DNA of 64,000 bases from Ctenosaura bakeri (GCA_948474755.1 CAOLHI010001311.1:682001-746000), one strand, 5' to 3'. Positions 1 through 12,554 are shown, counted from the stretch's first letter. The notes: generated by a model from the sequence alone, not told the origin. Numbers and translations are program-made.

Positions 1-92
1 AGGCATGCTCTCTCTCTCCCCTCCTCCCCCTCTCCCTCATTTTCCCTCAGTGTTTTGCAATAAGTTGCTTCTGGGATCCTCAACAAATCTTC

Positions 93-248
93 AGCCATTT
101 CCGCACTAGACTGTTATAGCACTATTATTCCACTTGCAACATCCTATGGAATCCTGGGGTTTGCAGTTTCGAAACTGCAAACCCCAGGATTCCATAGGAT
201 GTTGCAAGTGGAATAATAGCGCTATAACAGTCTAGTGCAGAAATGGCC
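93..248. mobile_element. Palindromic MITE, copy P1
   Basis: Near-perfect inverted repeat about 77 bases per arm meeting at GTTTCGAAAC (around 170/171), with essentially no spacer. Ends are of the GCCATTTCCGCACTA type. TTC flanks both ends (90-92 and 249-251), a 3-bp target duplication. Inner landmarks shared with seven other copies in the window are ATTATTCCACTT and TCCTATGGAATCCTGGGG. Non-autonomous, no coding capacity. A PIF/Harbinger-like mobiliser is inferred from the 3-bp duplication and GGCC-type ends. Confidence 0.85.
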
Positions 249-600
249 TTCATCTTCATCTGGTAAGGAACAGGCTTTACCCTGCAAGGATGTAATGGGA
301 GAGATCTAACAATCACCCAGAGTCAGGTCTCTATGATACTGTGCATGAGAATGTGGGGTTGGAGCAAGAAGTGCAACATTTCCCCCACCACCAGCAAGAG
401 AGGCACCAAGAGAAGAGGCTGATGCAACTCCATCTCCTCAAATGTCATGCTCAGATGCCTCCTAGGCTTCCTCAGGAAGAAGGAGCCTGAGAGGCCCTGA
501 CTAATAGGGATGTTATTCTTCATTAATTTTCTTCTTAAAGGAACCAGCAAGTTATTTTAATAATTTTCTTCCCACTGTGAGAAAGTCTTTGATTACCACT
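249..600. other. No gene or repeat recognised
   Basis: Ordinary AT-rich sequence. Short open frames on the minus strand have no recognisable domain. Confidence 0.5.
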
Positions 601-840
601 GTACAAAAAAATATCTCATGTGCAGAAAAAGGAGTTTCTAGACCAGAAAATTCTGTTTCCTGTGCAAAACATGCTAATTTTGAGCAGAATTAAGCCTCCA
701 ATTACAGTATTTTCTGCACAGGAAACAACTTGTACTGCACAGAAAATAATATTTCAGCAATTTTTTTTACACAGAAAAAGTTGTTTCCTACATGGAAAAT
801 GCTGTTTTCTGCACTTTATAACAGTGTGTGAATTTTGTTC
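601..840. repeat. Degenerate simple repeat of TTTCTGCACAGAAAA type
   Basis: Variants of TGCACAGAAAA and TTTCCTGTGCA recur about eight times on both strands, giving a degenerate, partly palindromic array. A similar short patch occurs near 11320-11345. The class is not recognised. Confidence 0.5.
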
Positions 841-1536
841 CCAAAAGCAAATTGTCTTATCACTTCTTGTTTGGGTTTCTTTGTATACATAGAACATATT
901 TTTTACCATTTTAAAAATATTTTTGAATATTCTTTCCATTTTTATTGACTGTGACAGAAGAAGGTGCTTGTACTGGGTATGGGGTGTTTGGTGTGGTTCA
1001 ATGTTTTCAGCTTCAGAAGTATTCTAGTTGCTCTGACCTTATGCTCAAAGCAACATTGTTTCTTGTTCTGAGCATCATGGCTATCTGTTCTAGAGTCTTC
1101 ACCTCATTTATGACCTGGACTGCTTTACAATGTTGCTCATTGTCCCAGGCTTTGCATGTTCAGATACTGACTATCTAGCACTAGACCTTGGACAACTTTC
1201 AACATAAGCTTTTCATACATGCCTGTTTCATTATCTCAGACATACTGATAACTAACTCTACTTTTCTAGATTGACATTTGCTTGTATCTGGCTCCAGCCA
1301 GCTGAGCTCTGCAGGACAAGTACATATCAGAGTGGAAGAGATCCAAAGACTACTTTTCTGTGTTGCTCTGGGAATATTTCCACTACCACTAAAACCAAAG
1401 TAGTGAATTTAGGATGGTCTCAGAATGTGCTGCCCATGCTTAATCTTGAGTAATCCAGTCCCTCTTTACTTATGCTGAAATAGCTCTGCATAGACATAGA
1501 TTGAGGGAAACCATGATAGGGATGCTCACATACTGA
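841..1536. other. No gene or repeat recognised
   Basis: AT-rich sequence without splice-bounded frames or repeat signatures I can name. Confidence 0.5.
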
Positions 1537-1948
1537 GGTCCTTTCCACACCTTACCTTCTTCTGGCGCTGGGGTGTGGGGATCGCGCGAGCAGCCTCCAG
1601 TGAGAGGCTCTCGCATCTGGGGTCCTTTGGCTCTGCACGAGATGCCTGCTCATGTGAGAGCCCCGCCTCTTCGTTCCTCAGCACAGCCTGGGAGTTTCCC
1701 AGGCTACGCTGGGGCAGGAAGCGCAGCTCTGGAGGCTCCGCACACCAGGTAAGTGTGCGCGGGGCCTGGGAGCAATGCGCAATCACGCACCATTTTTGGC
1801 TTCTAGCCGAAAATGAAAAGGTGTGTGATAGGCACCTGCCAGCCCCTGGAGCATCGCGCAATTGTCAGTGCCTTGTGCAGATTGCTCCTCAAATTTGCGC
1901 GATGCTCCAGGCCCTCTTTCGCATGGAAACTGTCATGCGAAAAGGGCC
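1537..1948 (-). mobile_element. GC-rich DNA transposon, family A copy A1
   Basis: 412-bp CpG-rich element flanked by TGA on both sides (1534-1536, 1949-1951). The left end reads GGTCCTTTCCACACC and the right end GCGAAAAGGGCC. Its reverse complement aligns along its length with the element at 5797-6224, so the two copies are in opposite orientation. Plus-strand CAG|GTAAGT lies at 1746-1754; minus-strand AAG|GTAAGG lies just inside the left end (GTAAGG at 1550-1555). A 111-codon minus-strand open frame crosses it but has no recognisable domain. Non-autonomous. Confidence 0.8.
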
Positions 1949-1951
1949 TGA

Positions 1952-3484
1952 GACAAGTTTTGTTGCCTATCCTGAGAATCTTGTTCTCTGTATGTGTTTA
2001 AATATTGCTAAGCAGGAGGCTGGGTAGAAAACGAGATGGTCCACCAGCTTGGTGCCTGCAATGGTAACTATACTCTCTTACCTGTAATACCTCCCCTTGC
2101 CGGAGTTGGCAGCACCCATTACTACTTTCAGTAGCTGGAAAATACTGAGGCAAAATTAATACAATTTTATTTGTACTCAAAAATGATAAGTAGACACATA
2201 TTTGAGGACCAATCGTAAAATACATATATTCTGAACTGCAGATTATTCCTGAATAAGTAAACATGAACAACAAATTGCAATGCAAAATCCAAGCAATTTC
2301 CCCCCCCATACATTCCTCCAAATAAGATATTTCTTCAGCATCACTTCTTTGAGAAACTGAACAGGACTTTGGGTTGATTTATAGTGGTAAACCTTCAGAT
2401 CACTAATACTTCATAACAAAAAAGAAAAGATCACAGAAAAAAAAAAAACCCTGTCCTAAAGAGGCATAAGAAGGTATAAGCTTGATTCAAACAGTTCAGA
2501 CTCCCCATCTCTGCTTATTTTTTTAAAAAAATCTATTCTATTGATTTCAAAGGGATTTACTTCCTGGTAATACTGTTAGGATTTCCACCTAAGACCCACT
2601 CATTCCAAAGAAATGAATGACCCAGGAGGAAAATGCAAGACTAATATGGTGGCCTGCTGGTAGCAGGTGTTGTATAATTTGTGTCATAACACTATTCACC
2701 TCTCAATCCTCTTCATAAAAACATCAACAAAACAGTCATGTGCATTTATTGTGGAAGTCTCGAGTCTGGAAATTACAAATAAATCATTCATTCGCTGTAT
2801 TTTTCTAACTGAGAAGATTTCATTGTCACCAGATGTGCACATTTCTAGTCATCTGTCTATAAGAAAGGTTATTTTAAGTTATAGTTTTCTGCCTCTGTAA
2901 AATAGGTGGTGCTAAACTATTCATTTTGGGGAAGTCAGAAAATAAAGATACTTTAGATAAATTGGGTTTTTTAACACCCTCAGACTGCCTTAACAGAAGT
3001 CATCCTTTTCAGGAACAGTAAGAAAGACACACACACACACTTTTTAAAATTTCTAGCCTACCCTGTTTACATCTGGTTACAGTATAATGGTAGGTTATAT
3101 AGCCCACTCACAGCCAAAACCTGGGCACTGACTTACTAGAGAGTCTCTTTATGCCTACTATATTGGGTAGAAGAGGAAGGAAGCAAGCCATTCCTCTACT
3201 ACTTCTGTATGTACTACATGGCTTACTGTCCTGGCCACTGCCAAATTGTGCTTTGGGCCAGACCCCACCCCAGGAGACAGTCAGCTGTATTGGATTAGCC
3301 CTGGAGATATGGCTTTGGAGTAGATCAGAAGGAGAACCTTTTCAATCTGGTCTTTTCCTAGGCCATAAACAGAGAGCCTAGCCTACAGATTTGGCATTGC
3401 TATCACCAACATCTCTGCTTGCATTTCCCAGTTTTGGTACTTTATTACCTATGCTACCTTATAGTATAGCCTAAAAATGCGGAT
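1952..3484. other. No gene or repeat recognised
   Basis: AT-rich background with short A and C homopolymers and a small (AC)n at about 3028-3040. No coding signal seen. Confidence 0.45.
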
Positions 3485-3555
3485 CAGCTCCAGATGTTGT
3501 TGCACTACAATCTCCAACATTGCTCATCATTGGCTATGCCACTAGGTCTGTAAGG
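3485..3555. mobile_element. Relic of an inverted-repeat element (CTCCAGATGTTGTTG type)
   Basis: Contains CTCCAGATGTTGTTGCACTA followed by a TTGGCTATGCC-like stretch, recalling a MITE common in squamates. Related copies lie at 36993-37124 and, more weakly, 51700-51810. Only one arm is preserved. Confidence 0.5.
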
Positions 3556-3850
3556 TGTGTAGGAATGGGTTCTCTGGTTCCTATTGAAGGTCTCCATAAT
3601 ATATCTAATTTCAAGGCCTCAGACCAGCTCAGAAACTAGCCTAAATGTCGCACTCTCAAATTACAGAATGGGCTTATGGAACTGGTTTGTGCAGTAGTGG
3701 GTGTTCAGTTCTTGCCACCCCAGCAACATTATCCCAGAATATGACCTGGATTTGTGGTACTGGTCAGCATGTCAAATTGCTCAATGACTAGGTCACTCTA
3801 CCATGCCATGCCAAATTTGATACAGCTCTATGAACTGTGACTAATAACAG

Positions 3851-4031
3851 GGGCCATTTCCGCACTACACTCTTATGGCGCGATTATTCCACTTTCAACA
3901 TCCTATGGAATCCTGGGGTTTGCAGTTACGGGAGGGGCCAGTTGGCCCCTCCCGAAACTGCAAACCCCAGGATTCCATAGGATGTTGAAAGTGGAATAAT
4001 CGCGCCATAAGAGTGTAGTGCGGAAATGGCC
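3851..4031. mobile_element. Palindromic MITE, copy P2
   Basis: Near-perfect palindrome with ends GGGCCATTTCCGCAC and GTGCGGAAATGGCC, flanked by CAG on each side (3848-3850, 4032-4034). The centre carries a small GC-rich stem (GGAGGGGCCA/TGGCCCCTCC). Same family as P1, with arms almost identical to each other, suggesting a young insertion. Confidence 0.87.
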
Positions 4032-4034
4032 CAG

Positions 4035-4607
4035 CTCTGACCACTTGTAAATCCCTTTAGTCTGTAAAGTAGTTTTTGTGCCTGCACAGATGCTTGGCCC
4101 CATTCTAAAAGGATATTTTCAGACCACATCTAATACCTAAAGACAGTAAGCTCCCTATCAGTCTACATAGTTGTAAGTTTATACCTGAATACAAGTGAAT
4201 GATTAACTGAATCTAGCAATGCAATAAACCATACTAGAGATTCTGGCACTGATCACCTATCGTGCAGTCATGAGTTTAGCTTTAAAAATATAATTGTAGA
4301 ATAAAGGAACTAATAACACAATGGTAAAATCTCACTGGGGCCATATTAGTTCTCCATGACAAAAAGTAACTGCAGAGGAAATATAACTCTGTCTAGCTGC
4401 TATCTCCTGAGCAATCAGGAGGCTGGAGCACAGGAGGCTCTTATTGGAAAATTTGGGCCAATACAGTGTTCATGTCAGGCCAAATACACCAGCAGATTGA
4501 ATCCATTATACATTATTTTCAAAACTCATTGTGGGATAAGACTTTTTAAAAATAAAGTTTACAGTGACTTGAACTGTATGAATGATCCCACACCTTATTC
4601 TGTAGTT
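4035..4607. other. No gene or repeat recognised
   Basis: AT-rich sequence with only short frames. Confidence 0.45.
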
Positions 4608-4772
4608 CAATGGTTTCCACTCTTTTTTCACTTGTGTACCCCTTGGCAGCCCACTTCCATAAATCATACCCTTCATATAAGCTTATATACACTTGTACCA
4701 GCACAACAGCCCTTGAATATTTGAAGAAAGTGAAAGCTGAGCCTATGATCTGTGTACCACTGACTATGTGTA
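4608..4772. mobile_element. hAT-like relic
   Basis: Begins CAATGGTTTCCACTC, close to the CAGTGGTTCCCA-type hAT terminus, and carries GTGTACCCCTTGGCAGCCC and, near the far end, GTACCACTG. CTGTAGTT precedes the start (4600-4607) and CTGTAGTG follows (4773-4780), a 7/8 match to an 8-bp target duplication. The far boundary is uncertain because the canonical terminus would stop about 9 bases earlier. Confidence 0.5.
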
Positions 4773-5310
4773 CTGTAGTGGCATGTTCACAACACATTGA
4801 TTTGGGAGGGACTCCCCAGCACTCACCAAAACAACAAAGTGAGGGAACAGGCTTTTCTGGAAATTAAATAACAAAGAACCTTCTCTGCCATTCATCATAA
4901 TGTTCAATTAATTTCCCAACTTTTGACTTCTATCTTGTCTTACACTGGTGATGTATGTGCCTTTCCTGGTATTTTTCCTCCCCCCACCACATACCCCTAA
5001 ATGTCCTTGACCCTTGGGAGGTATGAGTAGTCCAGGTTGCTAAACTGCTTTAGCATTGCTTTAGCAGTTAAGACTTTCTAACCAAAGTCTACTCCACATA
5101 CAGTCTCATGGAGAAATTCTATCAAGAGTAGCAGTTTTTCTGTAGCAGCCCAGTAAACAGGGGACTAATTTGCCAGAGAAGTCTTGAATACTGAAGTGTT
5201 CTTTTACAGCTAAGTGAAAACTTTTGGGTCCATTATCAGAGAAAAGCAAGACAAGTAATCAAAGAAACTAGTAACTGTGGAGGGGAGTTGGTCCTCCAGT
5301 AATTAATTAT
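4773..5310. other. No gene or repeat recognised
   Basis: AT-rich, no coding signal. Confidence 0.45.
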
Positions 5311-5515
5311 TGGAGAGCCAGTGTGGTATAGTGTTGGAATTCAGAGGCCAGGGTTCAAATCCCCACTCAGCCATGGAAATCCACTGGGTGACTTTGGTCA
5401 CATTCTCTCATTCTCAAAGGAAGGCAAAGGCAAAACCAGCTCTGAATAAATTTTGCCAAGAAAACCCTGTGATATGTTCACCTTAGAAATAACTTGAATG
5501 CACACAACAGCAACA
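5311..5515 (+). mobile_element. tRNA-derived SINE, Sauria type
   Basis: The head GAGCCAGTGTGGTATAGTG holds a pol III A-box-like sequence and GGTTCAAATCC is a good B box. The body contains the ACTGGGTGACTTTGG block and the tail ends ACTTGAATGCACACAACAGC, matching the Bov-B-like tail of squamate SINEs. Mobilisation by Bov-B LINE machinery is established for this group. Confidence 0.85.
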
Positions 5516-5796
5516 ATTAATTACAGGTCTGCAACTGTTCTGTTTTGTTTCTAACTATAGCATTTTCTGTTAATGTGAGAACAACTCTACTGGACCAAAC
5601 CAAATACCTACATTGTCCTATACTGTCATCATCATCATTTTTCTGCAGAGGCCTGAAATATGCTCATAGGAAACTCAGTTTAGGTATGAAATCATCAGCC
5701 TTCTCCTACTTTAGCATCCCTGTCCTTTAGTAACCTTTTCTTTCACTGCCCTTTACTCCACCCAAGAAGAAGAACTTCATGAAGAGGTGAGACTCC
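5516..5796. other. No gene or repeat recognised
   Basis: Short AT-rich interval. Confidence 0.4.
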
Positions 5797-6224
5797 AGCC
5801 CTTTTTGCATGGCATTTTCGACGTGAAAGGGCCCCTCGAACATCGCGCACATGTGAGGAGCAGTCACATGATGCACTCACATTTGCGTGATGCTCCAGGG
5901 ACCTGGCAGGGACTGCTCACACATTTTTTCATTTTCGGCTTCAAGACGAAAATGGTGCGCGGTCGCACATCGCTCCGGGGCCCCATGTGTACTTACCTTG
6001 CGTGCGGAGCCTCAGGAGCTGGACCAGTTGTGCTTCGTGTCCAGTGCAGCCTGGGAAGGTCCCAGGCTGCACTGTAAAAGAATGAAGCGGGGCTCTCACG
6101 CAAGCAGGAAGCTTGTGTGGAGCCGAAGGACCCCAGATGTGAGAGCCTCTCTCCGGAGGCTGCTCGTGTGAGCACCACACCCCAGTGCTGAGAAAAGGTG
6201 AGTTGCATCTGTGTATGGAAGTTC
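5797..6224 (+). mobile_element. GC-rich DNA transposon, family A copy A2
   Basis: Aligns end to end with the reverse complement of A1, sharing blocks such as TGCGTGATGCTCCAGG, TTTTTCATTTTCGGCTT and CCCAGATGTGAGAGCCTCTC. The left end AGCCCTTTTTGCATG is a decayed GGCCCTTTTCGCATG; the right end near 6224 is diverged. TCC may flank both ends (5794-5796, 6225-6227). Donor-like AAG|GTAAGT lies on the minus strand (5991-5999) and AAG|GTGAGT on the plus strand (GTGAGT 6198-6203). A 94-codon open frame overlaps the aligned frame of A1, which I read as shared ancestry rather than coding. Confidence 0.75.
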
Positions 6225-6227
6225 TCC

Positions 6228-7739
6228 ACACATTTTTTCAGTGTTCCCTGTCACATACAAAGTCTTCACATACAGAAGAGCATTTCATCAGACTGTTACA
6301 CTCCACGTGTTCTTTGTGATCAGAAGTTAGACCTGTTTGTCACTCAGCTCCTCTCCATGCATTTATCTGACTTGGTGTTTCCCATATTGGAAAACAATAG
6401 CAAGATGTAAATTTTTGGCACCTATAGTGCCTTCCTCTCTATGGCCCATTGTAGTCCAGCTTCTGGTTAGATGATTTAAGAAGGAATCCCCGTTTGCCAT
6501 GGAGACACTTCATTTCCTTCCATTCTTTCTTTAGTTTATATACACAGAAAACTGTATCCCATTGATTTCATCCGCTTCTATTTCTCCATAAAAAACAAGA
6601 AATTCACCCCCACTATCTGCCTTAGAGACTTCTAGCATTAGCATAGAAACATCCATACAATATGTCTTCCTAAATATGCCTCTGAATATGTATCTTCCTC
6701 ACCAACTTTTGGCTTCATGGATCAGCTTTCAACTGCATATTCCTAGCCCAGTTATACTTTGTTCTTGGTATCATAAGAAACATTTATCTGCATGATTAAT
6801 CTGAAAGTGGATGCTCCGAAGCAAATGAGTTATACAACTTATACCCAGAAGGGTCTGAATTGGTCTCTAGATTAAATTTTTATCTTAATAAATATATATA
6901 CTTGGAAATTTAACTCTGATCATCAAATTTAATTTACACAAGACTGTTGGTTGATTGATCTGGTGATTCTATACAATGTGTGTACCCTTGATTTTTCAGA
7001 GGAGTGATTTTCCCCATAAAGCAAGGAGTTCACAGATTGGTGTAGTTCTGGATCCAGACCTGTGCCCAAGTATGATGTAGGTGGCTAGGAATGGCTTTTG
7101 CAGATCTCACCCAATATGCTAGCTGCAGCTTCTGCTAGAGAACTTGGACACAGCCATGGTCAGTCATGCTCCAGACATTTTGAGGCTGATTTATTGAAAT
7201 GTAACCTGGTTCACTTCACCTGGTCCACAGTGCAGCTACCGCAGTGTATTCTTATGCCAGCAAATAAAATGATATTATATTTTACATTTACCAGTGTCAC
7301 AGGGTACCAATTTGTTTTCAGGGTCAATGGCAAGTAAAGGTTAGAACCTAAAGTAAAGGTTAGAACGAACTTAAATGGCTGTGGTCTAGAGCAACATTAG
7401 AATTGCAATGTAGCGCATGAGCCCACCATTATTCTGAAGTCATGTTGCATGCAAGTCCCATCAAGAGCAGAGCATGAGGAGCTTTGCAGTGGTGACAGGC
7501 AGAAGACAGATAGCTTGCCCAAGAAATGCTTGTTTCATCCTTCTATTTCTAGCTTTCAATTGGAAAGTGGAAATAGGTTCACTCCAGTAGGCATTTTCAA
7601 GAATATTTGCTTTTTTAAAATAGTGGTAACATGCTGATCTCTTAATACCAGTGACCTTTCATTATTTTAGACTATTTTAAATTTTTGTTGGATTGTTTGG
7701 AGGTATTATGGAGTAATATGGAGATATTAGTTTGATACA
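6228..7739. other. No gene or repeat recognised
   Basis: AT-rich unique-looking sequence. Short frames have no domain signature. Confidence 0.45.
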
Positions 7740-7810
7740 GCAAAACACCAAAGAATCTTGTGCCACTTTTAAGACTTTTTTAAAAAGTTTATGGCAAACT
7801 ATAACTGCTA
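7740..7810. repeat. Relic of an AAGAATCTTGTGCCAC-type interspersed repeat
   Basis: CAAAGAATCTTGTGCCACTT followed by TAAGACTTTTT and TTTATGGCA recalls the 'tcttgtggcacyttaaagac' repeat seen widely in reptiles. A fuller copy is at 50378-50480. Strongly eroded. Confidence 0.4.
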
Positions 7811-9834
7811 TTCCTTAATATTCCACAAGAATTTTACTATTACAGATTTTGGTTGCTGTGCCAGAAGCCACCTAGATTACAGTCTTATAAAAAGTAAGGT
7901 AGAACTTTAGTATAATCAACCAACCAATCAATCAAACATGATTACAGTAGTACATGCTAATAAATTTTTAACAAAAATAGTAATAGGGGAAAAAAAGCTG
8001 AAATCAATGTTGTACCAAATAAATGTTGTACCAAATAAATGTATTTAGAATTGTGTGCTAATGTTTCACTTAAGGTCAGTGGAACTACTTTCCCAATAAA
8101 GCACTGTTAATGGATTCAGAATAAGAACCAATCATTCACCAGGGAGTGCAATGCAGCTACCTCTGGGGTGAAATTGTTTCTATCATTCTATGCCAGCAGC
8201 AGTATACAACACTTTGAGAGGAAAAGTGAATACTGAAATTGTGAGGGAAGCAGACAAAGTAATTACCAAAGCTGGAATTGGATCTAAGTTCCATTGGATC
8301 TTTAATGACCACAAGTGTTCAGGGCCTCCATTTCATGTCTCTTTCAAAAGATAGATGAGCATCATTCCCAAAGTGCACAAAGACTAGGCTGGCAGGGTAT
8401 AGAGAAGGACTCTTCAGAAAGATCAAATAAGAAAGGAAATTTCACTCTTTCACATGAAAGCCCCTCCATTTATGTTATACACTGAGATGTCTGATCCATT
8501 TAATAGATATTTCATGTCGAAAAGAATAATTCAGATGTTATACTTCTTAAAGAGCGAAGAACTCCAGATATTTGACTGCTCAACTTATTAAATAAGATAC
8601 TTCATTTTCAAAAGACTGAATGATTGCTGTACTTAGAGAGCTCTCTGTTCTAGTGAAGATCAAGGTCTGGAGAAATTTTGCATCACTATAAAAAATCTCA
8701 GAAATGTCTTTGATGCTCTCTTCCTGGTGATAAAGAAGTTTGTTACATTATGTTATATCAAACACTAAATGAGCTGGCTAGTTTAAGAATCAGCTGCACT
8801 GATAGTCAACTTCTCTTTTACTTAATTAAACCAGAAAATTGGCAGTTTAATATTTAAGAACAACGGTTTTGGTTAACAAGAACTAAATGATGTTTTCAGG
8901 TTTTGATTCTGCCTGACCCATACAGGTACAAATAAGGATTTTTATTTTATGCAAGTCTATTATCCCATTCATCTTTTATGCTGATGGACATTCAACAGCT
9001 GCCTCAATTAACCATTATGATATGCCACATGGAGCCATTTAGATGCATAGAATACATTTTCCAGTTATAATGTTTATGTTATGCTCTGAAGGGTCTTTTT
9101 TTCTTCTCCAGTTCATAGGTTTTAAAGGGATGGAATGGGATTTCAAGTCTGGGTGCAGTACAGATTTTCTTTCTTTTATACAAATGCATTGTTTTTACAC
9201 ACAATGCATGCTTTCCTCCTCAGTTTGAGCATATATATCCAATAACTCCAACAGTAGACTGCTAGCATTTGCATCTGCAACCTTACCTATAGTGCATATC
9301 ACACATGGGCAAGTTTTTCAGACTCTATCCTGCTACTAGGGATTGTAGAAGGCTCACAGCTAGTCACTGGTGACATTTCCTTCAACTGTGTTTCCCTCTA
9401 TACAAACAGAAAACTCATACAATACATTGCTGGCATCCCAAATGCTACATTGGTCCAAATTCTGCAACAGACTGCATGCAGCTACAAGATCCTTTCCTAT
9501 TCCCCATTCCTTTTTGATGTATTGATGTTGCACAAGTCTAACACAGTTTAAAGCCACATCACACACAAAAAATCAAACAAATTCTTTTATCTGTCTTAAG
9601 ATCCAGAGAAGCACAGATATTCCCCAAGGCTTCAGCTGGTGGCTAGAGAGTTAACAACCATAAACTTAATCTCTAATTTTTTGGATTAGATTCTGTTGAC
9701 TATAAAATAAGCATCCCAAAAATGAGGATGACACCATAGGAAAATGGCAAAACTGGACATTGGAAGAAATGCATGAGAAACTGGCAGTGGGGTATGTTTT
9801 TCCCTCATGGAACTTTATGCTCTACAAAAGCAAC

Positions 9835-9840
<6 letters not shown>
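7811..9840. other. No gene or repeat recognised
   Basis: AT-rich interval. A 68-codon minus-strand frame at 9360-9566 has a plausible composition but no convincing splice sites or domain. Confidence 0.4.

Positions 9841-9865
<25 letters not shown>
9841..9865. repeat. (GA)n microsatellite
   Basis: About 12 uninterrupted GA dinucleotides. Confidence 0.95.
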
Positions 9866-9866
<1 letters not shown>

Positions 9867-11600
9867 ATATTGTTTCTATTTTTTGGCCTGAAAAAGAATA
9901 TGGACTAATGTCTATTGTGAGCCACTTTTTGTGCAGAACCAGAGACCTGGAGTTCAGTATAAGGCCACAGAAAAGATGTTGTTTCTGTATGAAATACATA
10001 TGTTTGGCTCTGTAAAGACTATCATAAGGAAATATTTGTTTGTAAGCTTGCCTCAGCTTCCAGCAGAAAGACAAGTCTACAGCTTAAATATAATGTTCCA
10101 TTAATTCTAGTCTAAATTGCAAAGGCCACCACCAGGGGTAAATTCTTTTTAACAGCTTGCTGCATTATGCATTTGCACAATTGACTTAAACCTCTTCGCT
10201 TTGAATCCTGCACTTGCCACCAACATAAATCCTGAGTATTCAACAACCACTAAATTCCCATTGAGTCTAATATCATTTCTGTAGGGGTACCTGATGAATT
10301 ATGGATCATTCATGCTGGAAAATAAAGCCACTTGCCTTTTAGTGATCATTTTTAACTGCCAGAAGCTTGTCTTATCCTTTTCTGGATACTAAAACAGATT
10401 TAGGTCATTACAAACTGAGCCAATAGAAAGTCTTGTGGTCTTGCAAATAATGCATAAAGGATTGTCCTGTATCAGTGTAAAGGATGTTTCTGAGTGCAGT
10501 GTGGTGAACAGATTTCACTGAAAATGAACAGTCACACTACAGCTATAAATCCATTCATGATGCATTCTGTAGAATGACAGATTATTAGGTACAATCTAGC
10601 CATGATTTAGACTATTGAACACTATTTAATTTTTTGCCCAATAATTATGCAACAGCTGGTCATGGAGAATATGTTAGCATGTGTTAGGCATCTATTCTTA
10701 ACTGTATATAAAGCCAACAAATTTCACCTGAGATGCACATTGAAAACAAATCATAGTAGAGAGTAAAGTGTGCTTAATTCAAGCCTGTGTTCTTTGATCA
10801 CCAGGACCAAAGACAGCTATCTGAATAACAGAAATGAAGGAAAAAACAAGAGAATGCTTTTAGGAAGATCAATAAACCAGAATTCCTATTTGCCCCTGCA
10901 ATTGTTCCAGAGAAGAGCTGGAGAGTGACATTGATACAATGTAAACCTGATTATCATTAAATATTAATAGAGGGATGCCTCAGAGGCCTGATGTGTGCCC
11001 ACAATTAAATCTGAAAATGAGCTATCTTGAATACAAGGGTCCATACTAATTCTGCATTATGTAATACTCTTTCAAATGATATAGCTTCTGTTCTGTTGCC
11101 ATCATATGTCACTGCAAAAAGGCCCCTATTACCATAGCCCAATATTATTATGCACAGGTAAGGTTATAAGTCACCAAAGCTGTCCCAAATGCATCTGTTT
11201 CAGTATAAGAAACTAAATTTTATTTAAAAACCCACATATTAAGTCAGGAGTTTCTCACTATTTCTTCCTTTACTGCCTGGGAATTCACAAATGATTATCA
11301 TTTACCTTTAGGAAAAAATGTTCTGTTTTCTGTGCAGAAACATTGCAATTGTTGCAGTTGTTTGCAGTGATTTTCAAAATTCCTGCAGTAGCTATCAAAT
11401 AACCAACAGAAATTTCTCACCAGAGAGGTCAAATGGAACTGGAAGGGCAGGAAGGCAGCTCATTTCTCCCTCCAGGATTTTTTTTTTCTAAGAAAGAGTA
11501 CTGTCTCACACACACAAATATCAGAATCTTATTATGTCACTGCCACTCCTACCCAGAAGCTCAAGAAAGAAACAGCTACTCCCTTGTGATCAACAAGAGT
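9866..11600. other. No gene or repeat recognised
   Basis: AT-rich. Contains a weak AAGTCTTGTGG fragment near 10430 and a TTTCTGTGCAGAAAC patch near 11330 similar to 601-840. Confidence 0.4.
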
Positions 11601-11700
11601 TAATTTGCTGCACTACAGCTCCCAGAATCTACCAGTCAGGATGGAGAGCCATCCAAGGGGATTCTGTGGAATATGATCTTGAAAAGTACCTTTCCCAGAT
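11601..11700. mobile_element. Relic of a CTACAGCTCCCAGAATC-type MITE
   Basis: CACTACAGCTCCCAGAATCT on one side and GGATTCTGTGG followed by GAAAAGTACCTTTCC on the other give a degenerate inverted repeat, related to the copy at 48581-48701. Confidence 0.45.
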
Positions 11701-12554
11701 TTTGTGACTTGCTGTACATAGCAGGGCATCTACAAAGTAAGGACACATCTTAAAGGAATAGTGATAGCTCACCCTTCCCATTGTTTGGCCTCTTATAGAA
11801 GAATAAAAATAAGAATACAGGATCTGACTGACAAAACTAGTAAACAACGAACAAATAGAGTCATGAAATTTAAAAGTAAATTTATATTAAAGATTATAGA
11901 TTAATTTAAGATTATTAATTGTGTAGATCTATTGGAAGTTGACTGTTAATTTTTATAAAATATATTAATACACAATATTCCTTATTTATTTCCTGGCCTC
12001 TGCATTTTTATGGGGAGAGAAGTGTTTGGCTCAAGACATCTTGAGGAAATACTACCATAGTCTTATCATTGTGGGTTTGGTTTGATGAGATATGGATTTA
12101 TCATGAACACTTTTCAGTCTCTGGTTCAGTTCATGCAGCTAATTTGTCTTCTCATCTTCTTCTGACTTTGGGACAATTCTGTGGTGTTTGCATTTGCTTT
12201 GGATACTGGCTGCAGAAGTAGGTTTATTAAAATACTAGGCTTTGGGACAGCTGAATTGTCAACTTGTTTGTTATGAATATTTTTCAAGTCACTTAATTAA
12301 GGATGTTCTGATTAGTGATAGTTTGTATTGTGCCTATTGAAGGTACTGCTACCATAGACAGAATATTGTTGAACTTACTCTACTTAATTAGTTTGAATAA
12401 GCTGCTGCTGTATGAATGTGTTATCTAATCCACATTAAAATCTTATGAGAAAAATCTAATTTGTCTTGATGATGCTTCTGCGATTGTCATGTGCAGTATG
12501 ATTGTTGGTGTTTGCTATGTATTGCTCCAGTTGCTACTGGGAAATATTTTAGAG
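11701..12554. other. No gene or repeat recognised
   Basis: AT-rich, no coding signal. Confidence 0.45.

Noticed and set aside
1526..6171. Partly alignable open frames in A1 (1526-1861, minus) and A2 (5887-6171, plus), sharing FSFSA...KWC
   Set aside because: The shared residues follow from DNA homology of the two transposon copies. Frames slip relative to each other and are open in CpG-rich, stop-poor sequence; no domain was recognised.
9360..9566. Minus-strand 68-codon frame with gene-like composition
   Set aside because: No AG/GT splice pair at sensible positions, no domain, and not tied to the EGF exon.
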